DNA of 64,000 bases from an uncultured Blautia sp. (GCF_947654165.1 NZ_CANTKB010000013.1:1-64000), one strand, 5' to 3'. Positions 43,641 to 53,358 are shown, numbered from the stretch's first letter. Numbers and translations are program-made. Notes: generated by a model from the sequence alone, not told the origin.

Positions 43641-44375
43641 CTATGACTGTTTATAGATTTCTCCTATTTCCATGGCATCGCCCATCATCTTTAATTTCCC
43701 TTTTTCCAGCCACACTACCTTAGAACACAGACTCTGTACCTGGTCAATACTATGAGAAACAAAAAGAATGGTCGTACCTGCTTCCTTCATTCTCCGGATT
43801 CTCTCTTCGCACTTGTTTTGAAAATGGAAATCTCCTACTGACAGCACCTCATCTACAATGAGAATATCCGGCTGACCAATGGTTGCAATGGAAAAAGCAA
43901 GCCTGGAAACCATTCCCGATGAAAAATTTTTCACCGGAATATTCATAAAATCTCTGAGTTCTGAAAATTCCACAATATCTTCATAATACTTATTCATCTC
44001 TTCTCTGGAATACCCCAGAATCGCACCGTTGAGATAGATATTTTCACTGGCTGTCAGATCAAAGTCAAATCCTGCCCCCAGCTCGATCAAAGGTGCCACA
44101 TTGCCCCGGACTGCCACACTTCCTTTTGTGGGCTTTAAAACTCCTGCGATAATTTTCAGCATGGTACTTTTTCCGCTTCCGTTCAGACCAATAAGCCCAA
44201 GAGAATCTCCCTGATTCAAAGAAAAGGATACATCCGTCAATGCCCAGAATTCATTATAGGATATCTGTTTTTTTAGATTTTTGATAAAGTATTCCTTGAA
44301 GCTGTCAAACTTTTCTGATGCCAAGTTAAACTTCATAGAAACATGATTCACTTCCACAATAGGATTGTTCTGCAT
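43641..44375 (-). CDS. Polysaccharide ABC exporter ATPase (Wzt/TagH/RgpD type)
   Basis: 244 residues. Walker A GLNGSGKST, signature NFSSGMVSRLAFSIAT and Walker B ILIVDEVLSVGD, with the N-terminal HVSMKFNLASEKFDS segment typical of the O-antigen/teichoic acid subfamily. It lacks the C-terminal carbohydrate-binding domain of long Wzt proteins, so export would not need recognition of a modified chain end. It pairs with the permease gene 13 bases upstream. Confidence 0.93.
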   Translation of the reverse strand: MQNNPIVEVNHVSMKFNLASEKFDSFKEYFIKNLKKQISYNEFWALTDVSFSLNQGDSLGLIGLNGSGKSTMLKIIAGVLKPTKGSVAVRGNVAPLIELGAGFDFDLTASENIYLNGAILGYSREEMNKYYEDIVEFSELRDFMNIPVKNFSSGMVSRLAFSIATIGQPDILIVDEVLSVGDFHFQNKCEERIRRMKEAGTTILFVSHSIDQVQSLCSKVVWLEKGKLKMMGDAMEIGEIYKQS

Positions 44376-44388
44376 GTGTATATTCTCC

Positions 44389-45165
44389 CTACAAATTCAA
44401 AATAAAATCATCCTGTTTTTTATAAAACACAATCAGCCCCAAGACAAGTGCAAGAACAGCTTCTGTTCCTCCGATCAGCAGATTTACACCACCCGGAAGA
44501 CTGTTATACAACATCGTATCCCTAAACATCATCAGATAATTGGTGATCGGATTCGCCATTACCACATATTTCATCCACTGAGGCAAAATCGACATGGGGT
44601 AAATTACCGGTGTCAGATACATCAATGCTGTAATAAATACGGAATAAAAATGCATAATATCTCTGAATTTTACTACCACTGCAGACAAAAACAGAGAAAC
44701 TCCTAAAGAAAAAAGAACCAGGAGTGCCAGTGGGATAAAGGCAAGGAAAGCCGTCCAGTGAAGCTCTGCCCTTGTGGCTACCATGACAAACAGCAGTGCG
44801 GTAAAAGCCGCCATAAGATTAATAAAGCTGGAAACTACACGTGATAAAACAAACAAATACTTAGGTACATACACCTTCTTGATCAAAGGTGCATTAAAAA
44901 TAATAGCTCCCATGGCATTGCTGGTAGAATCTGAATAAAAATTAAAAATAACCTGTCCGCTCAACAGATAAAGGGGAAAATTCTCAATATCAAATTTAAA
45001 CAGATTGGAAAACACAATGGACAAAACAATCATCATAAGCAGAGGATTCAATAATGTCCATAAAACCCCCATGATGGATTTTCTGTATTTAATTTTGATA
45101 TCCCTTGATACCAGTTCGTTTAGAAGCGGCCTGAACCGTTTAAAATTTTCTATATATGTTGACAA
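44389..45165 (-). CDS. Polysaccharide ABC exporter permease (Wzm/TagG/RgpC type)
   Basis: 258 residues with six hydrophobic segments. ELVSRDIKIKYRKSIMGVLW and LLNPLLMMIVLSIVFSNLF are the ABC-2 type export signatures. It moves the undecaprenyl-linked glycan across the membrane with the ATPase. It is the first gene of the operon in transcription order. Confidence 0.93.
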   Translation of the reverse strand: MSTYIENFKRFRPLLNELVSRDIKIKYRKSIMGVLWTLLNPLLMMIVLSIVFSNLFKFDIENFPLYLLSGQVIFNFYSDSTSNAMGAIIFNAPLIKKVYVPKYLFVLSRVVSSFINLMAAFTALLFVMVATRAELHWTAFLAFIPLALLVLFSLGVSLFLSAVVVKFRDIMHFYSVFITALMYLTPVIYPMSILPQWMKYVVMANPITNYLMMFRDTMLYNSLPGGVNLLIGGTEAVLALVLGLIVFYKKQDDFILNL

Positions 45166-45231
45166 AGTACACCTCCATAGTCTGTCAGAGTTTCTGTATT
45201 TTAATTAGTTTACACCATTTAATGCGAGAAA

Positions 45232-45537
45232 TCAAATTATTTCAATCAGCCTCTCTGCCACAAATACAGCCGTACAGGAGAAGAATGCCACGGTAACAAG
45301 ACTTTTTTTCTTTAAAGCAAGAAGAATTGCTGTGAGAAATCCTGCCATCGCTGAAATCACAGATTCTGTTGCATACAAAATAGCCGGAAATGTCATCGCT
45401 GTAAGACAGGCATATGGAATATAATACAAAAATGAACGAAGATATACATTGGTAATTTTCTTTTGGACCAAAGTCAACGGCAGCATACGGATCAAATAGG
45501 TCACTCCTGCCATAACAAAAATATATGCATAGATCAT
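45232..45537 (-). CDS. azlD: AzlD family branched-chain amino acid export subunit
   Basis: 101 residues, four hydrophobic segments (TYLIRMLPLTLVQKKI, FLYYIPYACLTAMTFPAIL). Small partner of AzlC. ATG overlaps the azlC stop by 4 bases. Confidence 0.9.
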   Translation of the reverse strand: MIYAYIFVMAGVTYLIRMLPLTLVQKKITNVYLRSFLYYIPYACLTAMTFPAILYATESVISAMAGFLTAILLALKKKSLVTVAFFSCTAVFVAERLIEII

Positions 45538-46238
45538 ACTTCTTCCTCCTTAACGGGAAACAGCAATGCACCAATGGCTGCCGACACTACTGTACAGATA
45601 ATAATCATAAAACCAGATGATATGTTCTTCAGTACCGGAAGGTAATAAAATGCCGAACTCAGAAGTAAGGCAAGCAGCACTACAGTACGGACCTCCCTGT
45701 GCTCAGTACAAGGAGGAACAACAATCGCAATAAACATTCCATATAATGCCACTCCAAGAGCACTGATGACTGCAGCCGGCAATAATGTACTGGCGATCGC
45801 TCCTGATAAAGTTCCTCCGACCCATCCCACAACAGGAAGCAGGATCAATCCATACATATATTTGGCACCGACTGTACCGGGCTTTGAACTGGCGACTGCA
45901 AAGATTTCATCTGTATTTCCATAAGCAATCATAAGACGGCTCCCTGTTTTTACTGATGTATCCAGTTTTTGGGATAACGACACTGACATCAGTGCATACC
46001 GAATATTGATGACCAGCTGAGTCAATGCCATCTCTGTCAGAGACGCCCCGGAAACGATAACCGTAAGCCCTGCAAACTGCCCTGCTGAAGTAAGGTTCAG
46101 CAGCGATATCAGGACAGCATGAAATGGGGATATCCCACTTTTGACTGCCATCATCCCAAATGTAAAACTTACTGAAAAGTACCCCACTGCAATGGGAATA
46201 CCATCTTTAATCCCCTTCTCGATTTTATTATGTATCAT
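45534..46238 (-). CDS. azlC: AzlC family branched-chain amino acid export subunit
   Basis: About 234 residues. GIKDGIPIAVGYFSVSFTFG, LTSAGQFAGLTV and NIRYALMSVSLSQKLD are family signatures. Exports leucine-type amino acids or analogues with AzlD. The frame extends to 46295 but the GAGGAG site and the terminator of the upstream HPr gene lie inside that extension, so 46238 is the start. Confidence 0.9.
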   Translation of the reverse strand: MIHNKIEKGIKDGIPIAVGYFSVSFTFGMMAVKSGISPFHAVLISLLNLTSAGQFAGLTVIVSGASLTEMALTQLVINIRYALMSVSLSQKLDTSVKTGSRLMIAYGNTDEIFAVASSKPGTVGAKYMYGLILLPVVGWVGGTLSGAIASTLLPAAVISALGVALYGMFIAIVVPPCTEHREVRTVVLLALLLSSAFYYLPVLKNISSGFMIIICTVVSAAIGALLFPVKEEEV

Positions 46239-46271
46239 AAATCTGTTTTCTCCTCTGTTTTTTTCATAGAA

Positions 46272-46305
46272 AAAGAGACTATCGCTGGAAAACAATAGTC
46301 CCTTT
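46272..46305 (-). terminator. Terminator of the second HPr gene
   Basis: AAAGAGACTAT (46272-46282) and ATAGTCCCTTT (46295-46305) pair over 11 positions (one G-U) and are followed by five T on the minus strand. Confidence 0.75.
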
Positions 46306-46309
46306 GTTC

Positions 46310-46573
46310 TTATTCTCCCAATCCGCTCTCAATAGCGTCTGTCAATGTTTTTAGAGCAAGAACCTCATCTTCTCCTTCACACATTAATTCAATTTCATCC
46401 CCACATTTTACACAGGCTCCCAGAACGCTAAGAACACTCTTGGCATTTGCCGTTCCTCCGTCAAACCGGAAAGTAATCAAAGACTTAAACTTCATCGCTT
46501 CTTTGCAGAGATTTCCTGCCGGTCTTAAATGAAGTCCTGTAGGATTCTTGACTGTTACTTTCTGACTAATCAT
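46310..46573 (-). CDS. HPr family phosphocarrier (second copy)
   Basis: About 87 residues. With the ATG at 46573 (GGGGAG 7 bases upstream) His15 falls in GLHLRPAG and Ser46 in NAKSVLSVLG, both at the classical HPr positions, which supports this start over 46588. It differs from the ptsH product (HLRPAG instead of HARPAG, and a different C-terminal half). It is not linked to any EII genes. It may be a paralogue with a regulatory role, as Crh is, but unlike Crh it keeps the phosphocarrier histidine. Confidence 0.9.
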   Translation of the reverse strand: MISQKVTVKNPTGLHLRPAGNLCKEAMKFKSLITFRFDGGTANAKSVLSVLGACVKCGDEIELMCEGEDEVLALKTLTDAIESGLGE

Positions 46574-46609
46574 TCCTTCACTCCCCATCCATTTTAATTA
46601 ATTTGTCCA

Positions 46610-47893
46610 TTATTCTGCTTTTGCCACTAACTTTACTTTCACGGTTATATTATCTACCAATTCATATTTGTTTGGTAAAGTGACCGTAACAGGTACCGCA
46701 TGTTCTCCCTCTTTATAATCCTTCAGATTGATTTTCATCTGTATTTCTTCAGGTTTCAGATTTTCTAAATCTTCATCTTTACCTTTCACTCTGACTGTCA
46801 CTTTTTCCTGTTCAAACACAAGATCCATACTTTCCGGCACATTTTCTGTCTGTATCTGTGTTGCAGACAGTTCAATATCCTGGCTGTTGTAAGGTAAGAT
46901 TTTTACAGTTGCAATGATAGAACTGTTTAAGTCTCTCGCAAGTTTTGTATTTTCGGGAAGTAGTTCTGTAATGTCTATATTCGCTTCAAAATCAGATGAT
47001 TTTCCGCTTACATCTATCATATTTCCCGGAATCTCTATGGTGTTTCCAGCCTCTGACAGTTTCTGCAAAGCTTCATCTGTACCTGCAATACTGATGGTAT
47101 CCGGTACAAGCTTAATCTCTGATACCTGATATCCATACTTGGGACTGCCGCTGACACTTGCCTTTACAGATATTTTATTTTGTACTTTCCAAAACTCTGC
47201 TGCAATCTTGATCTTATTATTTCGGATTTCCTTTAAATCCAGATACGACAGTTGTTTTTCTGATAGTTCATCCTGGTTTTTATCATAGATTCTCAGTTCT
47301 GAATCAAGCTCTATGCTGCTCTCTTTTCGGTTTGATACATCTACCATAGCCACTACACGGTCAATTTTATTGACCACAGACTCTGGACCCGATATCGTAA
47401 CCTTCTCCGGATTTGCCTTCAAAACCCCAACTTCATAGTTTTTATCCGGTATCGTATCTCCTGTATTTACTGCAATGGTCTTCTCCACACTGGTCTGCTG
47501 CTCTATATCCACCTGGATATTGCCCGGTGTAACCGAAATATTACTGTCCAGCAGCCCTTCGCAAGTCACTTTTACAGGAACCATACGCGGAGTTGTTTCC
47601 ATGGAAATAATCTGGGTCATATCTGCAATTGCTGTGAAATCCTCTCTTGTCAGTTCTTTTACCACAGATTCCCGTCCTTTGACTTTCACATTGACTGTAT
47701 CCTGTCCCTCTATCAACAAAGGGACTTCCAAATTGCTGGCCAGATACGATTCATTTACAATCGTAACCGGAATTCTCGTAACAATCTTGACCAACATGGG
47801 ATCCTGCACATTTTTCACTACAACCCATATCAGAATAGCAATCAGCAAAGAAAGAATTTTCAGTGTAGATTTATTCATTAGGCTTTTCTTCAT
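46610..47893 (-). CDS. YbbR-domain protein (CdaA regulator, CdaR-like)
   Basis: 427 residues. One N-terminal membrane anchor (ILSLLIAILIWVVVKNVQDP), then about four extracytoplasmic YbbR repeats (each with a V-P-V-x-V type strand and a YxV segment). CdaR-type proteins bind and control the diadenylate cyclase CdaA, whose gene overlaps this one by 23 bases. The start at 47893 lies inside cdaA, so expression is probably coupled. Confidence 0.92.
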   Translation of the reverse strand: MKKSLMNKSTLKILSLLIAILIWVVVKNVQDPMLVKIVTRIPVTIVNESYLASNLEVPLLIEGQDTVNVKVKGRESVVKELTREDFTAIADMTQIISMETTPRMVPVKVTCEGLLDSNISVTPGNIQVDIEQQTSVEKTIAVNTGDTIPDKNYEVGVLKANPEKVTISGPESVVNKIDRVVAMVDVSNRKESSIELDSELRIYDKNQDELSEKQLSYLDLKEIRNNKIKIAAEFWKVQNKISVKASVSGSPKYGYQVSEIKLVPDTISIAGTDEALQKLSEAGNTIEIPGNMIDVSGKSSDFEANIDITELLPENTKLARDLNSSIIATVKILPYNSQDIELSATQIQTENVPESMDLVFEQEKVTVRVKGKDEDLENLKPEEIQMKINLKDYKEGEHAVPVTVTLPNKYELVDNITVKVKLVAKAE

Positions 47894-48767
47894 TCTTCAC
47901 CAATCCCTTCCACAATTTTCTTTTTACTTTCTGCTTTTCCTGTTTTGTCTTATTCTGTTCTTCCTCTAATATTTTCTTTAGTTCTTCTCTTGTCACACCC
48001 ACCTGAAGTTTACCATTGCTTGCAACGGAAACACGACCCGTCTCTTCTGAAACAATGATCGTAAGGGAATCACTGACTTCACTGATTCCTACCCCGGCCC
48101 GGTGTCTTGTTCCAAGGTTTTTATTCAGGCTCAGGTTATCTGACAAAGGCAGATAACAGGTAGCCGCTACGACACGGTCTCCACGGATGATCACCGCCCC
48201 ATCATGCAACGGTGTGTTATGCTCAAAAATATTGATCAAAAGCTGGCTGCTCACAAGTGAATCCAAATAAATACCTGTTCTGGCATATTCATTCAGAATC
48301 GTTTCCTCCTCAATGACAATCAATGCCCCGGTCTTTACTGCTCCCATCTCAAAACTGGCTCTGACAATTTCATTGGCTGTTCGGTCACTGAATCTGCCTT
48401 CCTCTTCCTTTTTTCCGTTATCGAAAGGGATCAGCGTGCTCACGATTTTTTTATGTCCTAATTCTTCCAGTGCCTTTCTAAGCTCCGGCTGAAAAATAAC
48501 AAGCACTGCTGTGATTGCATAACCGCCTGCAGTATAAACCAACCATAGAATGGTATTCATCTGCAGGAGATATGCCAAAAAGATAAACACAAACACAATC
48601 AGAATTCCCTTCAACAGAGAATATGCTCTTGTATTTCTAATCCAAAGCATGAACTGATAGACAAAGAAAGCGATAAGCAGAATTTCCACGATATCATTCC
48701 ACTGAATACTCGTCAGAGACGCTACCGCACTGAAATAATTTTCTGCAAAATCAAAAATTTTGCCCAT
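47871..48767 (-). CDS. cdaA: Diadenylate cyclase CdaA
   Basis: 298 residues. Three N-terminal membrane segments and a cytoplasmic DAC domain with the catalytic DGA (HDGAVIIRGD) and RHR (GTRHRAGVG) motifs. It makes c-di-AMP from two ATP, controlling osmolyte and potassium balance and wall homeostasis. The usual third gene glmM is absent here. The last 40 residues are strongly charged (EEEQNKTKQEKQKVKRK). Confidence 0.96.
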   Translation of the reverse strand: MGKIFDFAENYFSAVASLTSIQWNDIVEILLIAFFVYQFMLWIRNTRAYSLLKGILIVFVFIFLAYLLQMNTILWLVYTAGGYAITAVLVIFQPELRKALEELGHKKIVSTLIPFDNGKKEEEGRFSDRTANEIVRASFEMGAVKTGALIVIEEETILNEYARTGIYLDSLVSSQLLINIFEHNTPLHDGAVIIRGDRVVAATCYLPLSDNLSLNKNLGTRHRAGVGISEVSDSLTIIVSEETGRVSVASNGKLQVGVTREELKKILEEEQNKTKQEKQKVKRKLWKGLVKNEEKPNE

Positions 48768-48833
48768 AGCTCCATCTCCCCTTCCCTTTTTTCTACTACA
48801 TTATAACCTGACACTCAAACCTTATTTTTAAAC

Positions 48834-49865
48834 TTATAAATCTTTCAATGACTCTTCTAACTGCTTTTCAAAATCAAAATTCTCTTCATGGACTCTTTCT
48901 ACAGGGCTTACTTCTTCCTGCTCCTGTGTTTCTTTCTTATCATAGTCTGAAGAAATGGTCTTAATACTCTTCTCTTTTTTCGCAACAAAAGATTTCGGAA
49001 CTGCCTTGACATAATACACATATTCATCGTCTTCAAACTGGGTATGCTCGCTTCTGGAATAATCTACACCCAGCACGGCAAACTCTGTGACGAGTCCAAG
49101 CACAACTGCCAGAACTGCTGATATCACAACGCTCACGATGTTAATATTGATATTAAGGAACATTCCGCCTAAAACCATAATCACAATGTAACAGACTGCC
49201 CCTGTTGCATTGGCGATCCTCCAGGAATAATCAAAGGAACATCTGGAAATAATATAGACAACCATGACAACCACAACAAAGGTCAGAATGGTCAGCCACA
49301 TTTCCTGGTTCTTCATAATCCCATCCAAAAGGATCTGAAGTTTCTGAACCAGTTTGGTTTCCTTCCCCTGAAGCACTGTGCTCTTTTCTTTTACCACTTT
49401 CATAAAATAATACAAAAGCACACCACATCCTGCCGGTACCGAACAGGACGGGGTCCTTAACAGTCCGCCAATTACCGGAACTGCTGTTGGTATCCTGAGA
49501 GTAAATGCCACTGGCGTAAACACCAGGACTGCATTATCCTTGGATGTAAATCGGAGAAAAAGAATCATTAAGAGCAGCAAAAATACAACTGCAAATCCTG
49601 CAACCTCAATTCCTACTGCATAGCAATGTGCAACAATCAAAAAACATCCGATGACTGCCATGGCATTTACCGGCATCACTGCACAGATAAGAGATAAAAT
49701 CAATACCACAAAGATATTGTTCACTTTCTCCATCATGCCCATGCTGCTGTTGATGCCCTGAAACAGCACAAATGCCAAAAGAAATTTTGAAACTGACAGC
49801 AACATCATATCATGCTCGCTGTAAAATGATTTGATTTTTTGTTTTAACTCCAATAATGCTGTCAT
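48834..49865 (-). CDS. Unknown polytopic membrane protein
   Basis: 343 residues, not assigned to a family. About eight hydrophobic segments between residues 20 and 270, including TAVPVIGGLLRTPSCSVPAG in the middle, then a charged cytoplasmic tail of about 75 residues rich in Glu, Lys and Ser (VAKKEKSIKTISSDYDKKET). Its start overlaps the upstream gene stop by 4 bases. Located just upstream of cdaA but separated by 66 bases. Confidence 0.7.
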   Translation of the reverse strand: MTALLELKQKIKSFYSEHDMMLLSVSKFLLAFVLFQGINSSMGMMEKVNNIFVVLILSLICAVMPVNAMAVIGCFLIVAHCYAVGIEVAGFAVVFLLLLMILFLRFTSKDNAVLVFTPVAFTLRIPTAVPVIGGLLRTPSCSVPAGCGVLLYYFMKVVKEKSTVLQGKETKLVQKLQILLDGIMKNQEMWLTILTFVVVVMVVYIISRCSFDYSWRIANATGAVCYIVIMVLGGMFLNININIVSVVISAVLAVVLGLVTEFAVLGVDYSRSEHTQFEDDEYVYYVKAVPKSFVAKKEKSIKTISSDYDKKETQEQEEVSPVERVHEENFDFEKQLEESLKDL

Positions 49866-50293
49866 GATGTTTCCTTCCTTCCCGTAATTCTTCCATTTCT
49901 TTTTTCTTCCCTGTCATAAAACTTCTTCATCTGAGTCAGACATTTGTAATAACTCTGGATTCCGGCCTGTGCCCGGGAATATTTAACAGAGCTGTAAACA
50001 TACGTAAGAATACTGTATCCTACTAACAGAATAATATATATACCGATAATTTTTACAGCAAATACACCAAGATTCATTTTGTGAATATTTTCCATTAAAA
50101 AATCGCTTTTATATCCCAGATAGATCATTAGAAGAATCCCATAGCCAATAGTGGTCAGAAAAAAGTTTTTTATCAGTGCAAGACCAATATAATCACTTCT
50201 GTAATAATTACTTACAGCAAGATGTTCTTTTCCAACTCCTGATTCATATACGGCTAATTTATGCATTTTTTTTATTTTTTGATTATTTAGCAT
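49862..50293 (-). CDS. Unknown small membrane protein
   Basis: About 143 residues, not recognised. Basic N-terminus, two membrane segments (FLTTIGYGILLMIYLGY; AVKIIGIYIILLVGYSILTYVY) and a basic C-terminus (REEKRNGRITGRKETS). AGAGG lies 6 bases before the ATG at 50293, preferred over 50353. Translationally coupled to the next membrane-protein gene, so the two products probably act together. Confidence 0.7.
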   Translation of the reverse strand: MLNNQKIKKMHKLAVYESGVGKEHLAVSNYYRSDYIGLALIKNFFLTTIGYGILLMIYLGYKSDFLMENIHKMNLGVFAVKIIGIYIILLVGYSILTYVYSSVKYSRAQAGIQSYYKCLTQMKKFYDREEKRNGRITGRKETS

Positions 50294-50394
50294 AAAATAC
50301 CTCTTTTCTCTTTTTCCTTGTACAAATTCTATATTCTTCCTTTGTATATACATATTGCATTATAGCATACCCTCTTGAAATGAATCAAGACTTT

Positions 50395-51102
50395 TCAGGC
50401 ATCTGACCCAATCCCTATGGTAAGAAACCAGACTTTTTCTGCTCCTGCTTTTTTCAGAGTCTTTGTCGCCTCATCTATTGTTGCTCCCGTCGTGTAAATA
50501 TCGTCGACCAGCAAAATCCTCTTCCATGGCAATTTTCCCTGGACTTGAAATGCATGTTCCAGATTTCTTTTTCTCTCTGTGTTACTTAAATCCTTCTGTG
50601 GCTTCGTGTATATTTTTCTTTTTAATACCGTGGTATCTGTTTTGATACCAAGTTCTTTTCCCAGAGCTGATGCGATTAGTTCTGCCTGGTTGTACCCGCG
50701 TTTCGCCAGCTTTTTTTTATGAAGCGGTATTGGAATAATCACCTGAGGTTTCCATATTTCTATTTGTTTTCTGGAATATTGTGCTGCGAATTGTCCGTAG
50801 AAAATACCGTATTCCTGACGGTTCCCATATTTCAGACGATATAAAGATTCTTTTAGAACTGAACCATAAGTAAAAATCCCGATACCCTGGTCAAAATGAT
50901 GTGGTTTTTGACAGTCCGTACAATATTCTTGCTCTGCATCTCGCAAGGGTTTGGAGCATTTACAGCACCTTGGTCCTGTAATCGGTTTTAATTTTTCCCT
51001 ACAGGCCGTACAGACCTTCTGTCCCCCGGGCACTGCAATGTCATGACAGACAGGGCAGTGCCTGGGATATAATATTTCAATCCATGTTTTTAAAATTTTC
51101 AA
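50395..51102 (-). CDS. comF: ComF family phosphoribosyltransferase-like protein
   Basis: 235 residues. N-terminal zinc-finger cysteines (CPVCHD, CTACREK, CCKCSK, CTDCQK) and a phosphoribosyltransferase loop RILLVDDIYTTGAT. Needed for single-strand DNA uptake in competent bacteria; also present in non-competent ones. ATG overlaps the recD2 stop by 4 bases. Confidence 0.93.
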   Translation of the reverse strand: MKILKTWIEILYPRHCPVCHDIAVPGGQKVCTACREKLKPITGPRCCKCSKPLRDAEQEYCTDCQKPHHFDQGIGIFTYGSVLKESLYRLKYGNRQEYGIFYGQFAAQYSRKQIEIWKPQVIIPIPLHKKKLAKRGYNQAELIASALGKELGIKTDTTVLKRKIYTKPQKDLSNTERKRNLEHAFQVQGKLPWKRILLVDDIYTTGATIDEATKTLKKAGAEKVWFLTIGIGSDA

Positions 51103-53330
51103 TACGTCTCCTTTATACGCAAATCTAGGGTCGTATACCTGCTTTGCTCCATGCGGTTATTTTCCATTTCCTCAAAGGTTTTCTCATCTCCCACCAATGT
51201 GACACATTTTCGTGCCCTGGTCACTGCCGTGTACAGCAAATTCCGGTTCATCAGCATTTTGGGTCCTCCCAGCAGAGGAATAATCACCGCCGGATACTCA
51301 CTTCCCTGAGCCTTATGAATGGTAATGGCATAGGCTAATTCCAGCTCATCTAATTGTTTGAAAGAATATTCCACGAATCTCCTCTCATCAAACTCCACTG
51401 TGGCTGTTTCCGCAAAAGTATTGATTTCCCGGAGAATTCCCGTATCTCCGTTGAAAACGCCCACGCCTTTTTCCACTGGGATTCCATACAGACCTCTGAC
51501 TTCCCATTCAATCTGATAATTGTTCTTAATCTGCATGACTTTATCCCCCTCACGGAAAAGACCGTTCCCATGCTCTTTTTCTTTCTTGGCTTTTTCAGGC
51601 GGATTCAGATATTGCTGCAAAATCCCATTGAGTCGTTCCACTCCCAAAAGCCCTTTCCGCATAGGTGTAAGAACCTGGATATCATAAGGCTGTGCATCTA
51701 CAAATTTGGGCAGTTTTTTCTGAATGAGCGTAATCACAACGCTGATGATCACATTGGCATCATAACGTTTTAAGAAAAAGAAGTCCATACTTTTGTTATC
51801 TAACACTACCGGAATACCCTGGTTGATCTTATGAGCATTTACTACAATATCGCTCTGTGATGCCTGTCGGAAGATTTTTGTCAATTCCACCACAGGAAAT
51901 TCCCCGGAGCGGATAATATCCTTCAGCACACTTCCCGGTCCCACACTGGGAAGCTGGTTTACGTCACCTACCAGAATCAGCCTGGTGCCTGTAACAACTG
52001 CTGAAAGCAGTGCATGCATGAGAAAAATATCTACCATAGACATTTCGTCGATAATGATCACATCTGCCTCCAGAGGATTCTGAGCATTTCTTTCGAAGTG
52101 CACTCTTGCAGAAGATTCTTCCGGTATGCCGGTAAGCTCCAGAAGACGGTGTATGGTCTTTGCCTCATAACCGGTGGCCTCTGTCATCCTCTTAGCCGCC
52201 CTTCCTGTAGGTGCTGCCAGATAGATATCAAGCCCCTCCATCTCAAAATAGCGGATAATGGCATTGATCGTTGTGGTTTTTCCTGTGCCGGGACCTCCGG
52301 TAATGACCATCAGCCCACTTTTTACAGCTTCTTTAATGGCTTCCTGCTGTTTTTCATCCAGATCAATCTTTTCCGCTCTTTGAATCTGTTTGATTTTTTC
52401 CTGCAGAACCTCTTCGTCTACTGTGTCTTTTATATTCAATTCATGAAGCATCTGTGCTGTATGCAGTTCTATCTGATAATACTGACTTGCGTAGACCACC
52501 TGATGCTTCTTAGCAGTATCTGTTTCAATCTCTTTCACAACAATTTTTCTGTCAATCGCCAGGTCCGTGAGATGTTTTTCCATATAGTCTGCCTGCACTC
52601 CCAAAAGCTGCTGTGCACGCTCCAAAAGCAGCTTCTTAGGAAGATACACATGACCTTCCCCTGAAGCAAGAAGTAATATGTATAAAAGCCCGCTCCGGAT
52701 ACGATAATCCGAGTCCGTATGAATTCCAATCCTGGAGGCAATCTCATCTGCCATCTTAAAGCCGATTCCATTAATATCTTCTGCCATTTTATACGGATTT
52801 TCTTTTAAGATCCGGTACATATCCTGCTTATACTGCTGGTATATTTTCACACCAAGTGTTTGAGAAATCCCGTATTTCTGGAGAAACATCATGGCTTTTC
52901 TCATATCCGCTTTTTCTTCCACCTGCCCGGCAATCTCTCTGGCCTTACGCTCACTGATTCCCTTCACCTCTGCCAGACGTTCCGGCTCTTCTTCAATAAT
53001 ACGCAGGGTATCATCTCCGAATTTTCGGACAATTCTTGCTGCAAGGGCTGCACCGATTCCTTTGATTGCCCCGGAACCAAGATATCGCTCAATAGCAAAA
53101 GCATCCTGGGGAACCACAGTTTCATAGGAATATATCGAAAACTGCTGTCCATAAGAAGGATGCTCCGTGTACCGTCCTTTTCCGCAGATAGTCTCACCCT
53201 CACTCAGTGTCTGGAAGGTTCCCACGCAGGTCACTTCTTCCCCATCTACAATAAGGCTGGCAACGGTATATCCATTCTCCTGATTCCGATATATAATATG
53301 GTCTACATATCCTTCTATTGTTTCTTCCAC
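51099..53330 (-). CDS. recD2: RecD2 DNA helicase
   Basis: 743 residues, normal length. N-terminal OB-like and helix-hairpin-helix regions (AIKGIGAALAARIVRKFGDD, YKMAEDINGIGFKMADEIAS), then SF1B helicase core: Walker A GGPGTGKTTT near residue 344, IIDEMSMVD, GDVNQLPSVGPG, and C-terminal YAITIHKAQGSEYPAV. A 5'-3' helicase involved in replication-fork and mismatch processing. It is upstream of comF with a 4-base overlap. Confidence 0.96.
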   Translation of the reverse strand: MEETIEGYVDHIIYRNQENGYTVASLIVDGEEVTCVGTFQTLSEGETICGKGRYTEHPSYGQQFSIYSYETVVPQDAFAIERYLGSGAIKGIGAALAARIVRKFGDDTLRIIEEEPERLAEVKGISERKAREIAGQVEEKADMRKAMMFLQKYGISQTLGVKIYQQYKQDMYRILKENPYKMAEDINGIGFKMADEIASRIGIHTDSDYRIRSGLLYILLLASGEGHVYLPKKLLLERAQQLLGVQADYMEKHLTDLAIDRKIVVKEIETDTAKKHQVVYASQYYQIELHTAQMLHELNIKDTVDEEVLQEKIKQIQRAEKIDLDEKQQEAIKEAVKSGLMVITGGPGTGKTTTINAIIRYFEMEGLDIYLAAPTGRAAKRMTEATGYEAKTIHRLLELTGIPEESSARVHFERNAQNPLEADVIIIDEMSMVDIFLMHALLSAVVTGTRLILVGDVNQLPSVGPGSVLKDIIRSGEFPVVELTKIFRQASQSDIVVNAHKINQGIPVVLDNKSMDFFFLKRYDANVIISVVITLIQKKLPKFVDAQPYDIQVLTPMRKGLLGVERLNGILQQYLNPPEKAKKEKEHGNGLFREGDKVMQIKNNYQIEWEVRGLYGIPVEKGVGVFNGDTGILREINTFAETATVEFDERRFVEYSFKQLDELELAYAITIHKAQGSEYPAVIIPLLGGPKMLMNRNLLYTAVTRARKCVTLVGDEKTFEEMENNRMEQSRYTTLDLRIKETY

Positions 53331-53358
53331 TTCTGTTCCTCTCTGTACTTCTCTTGTT

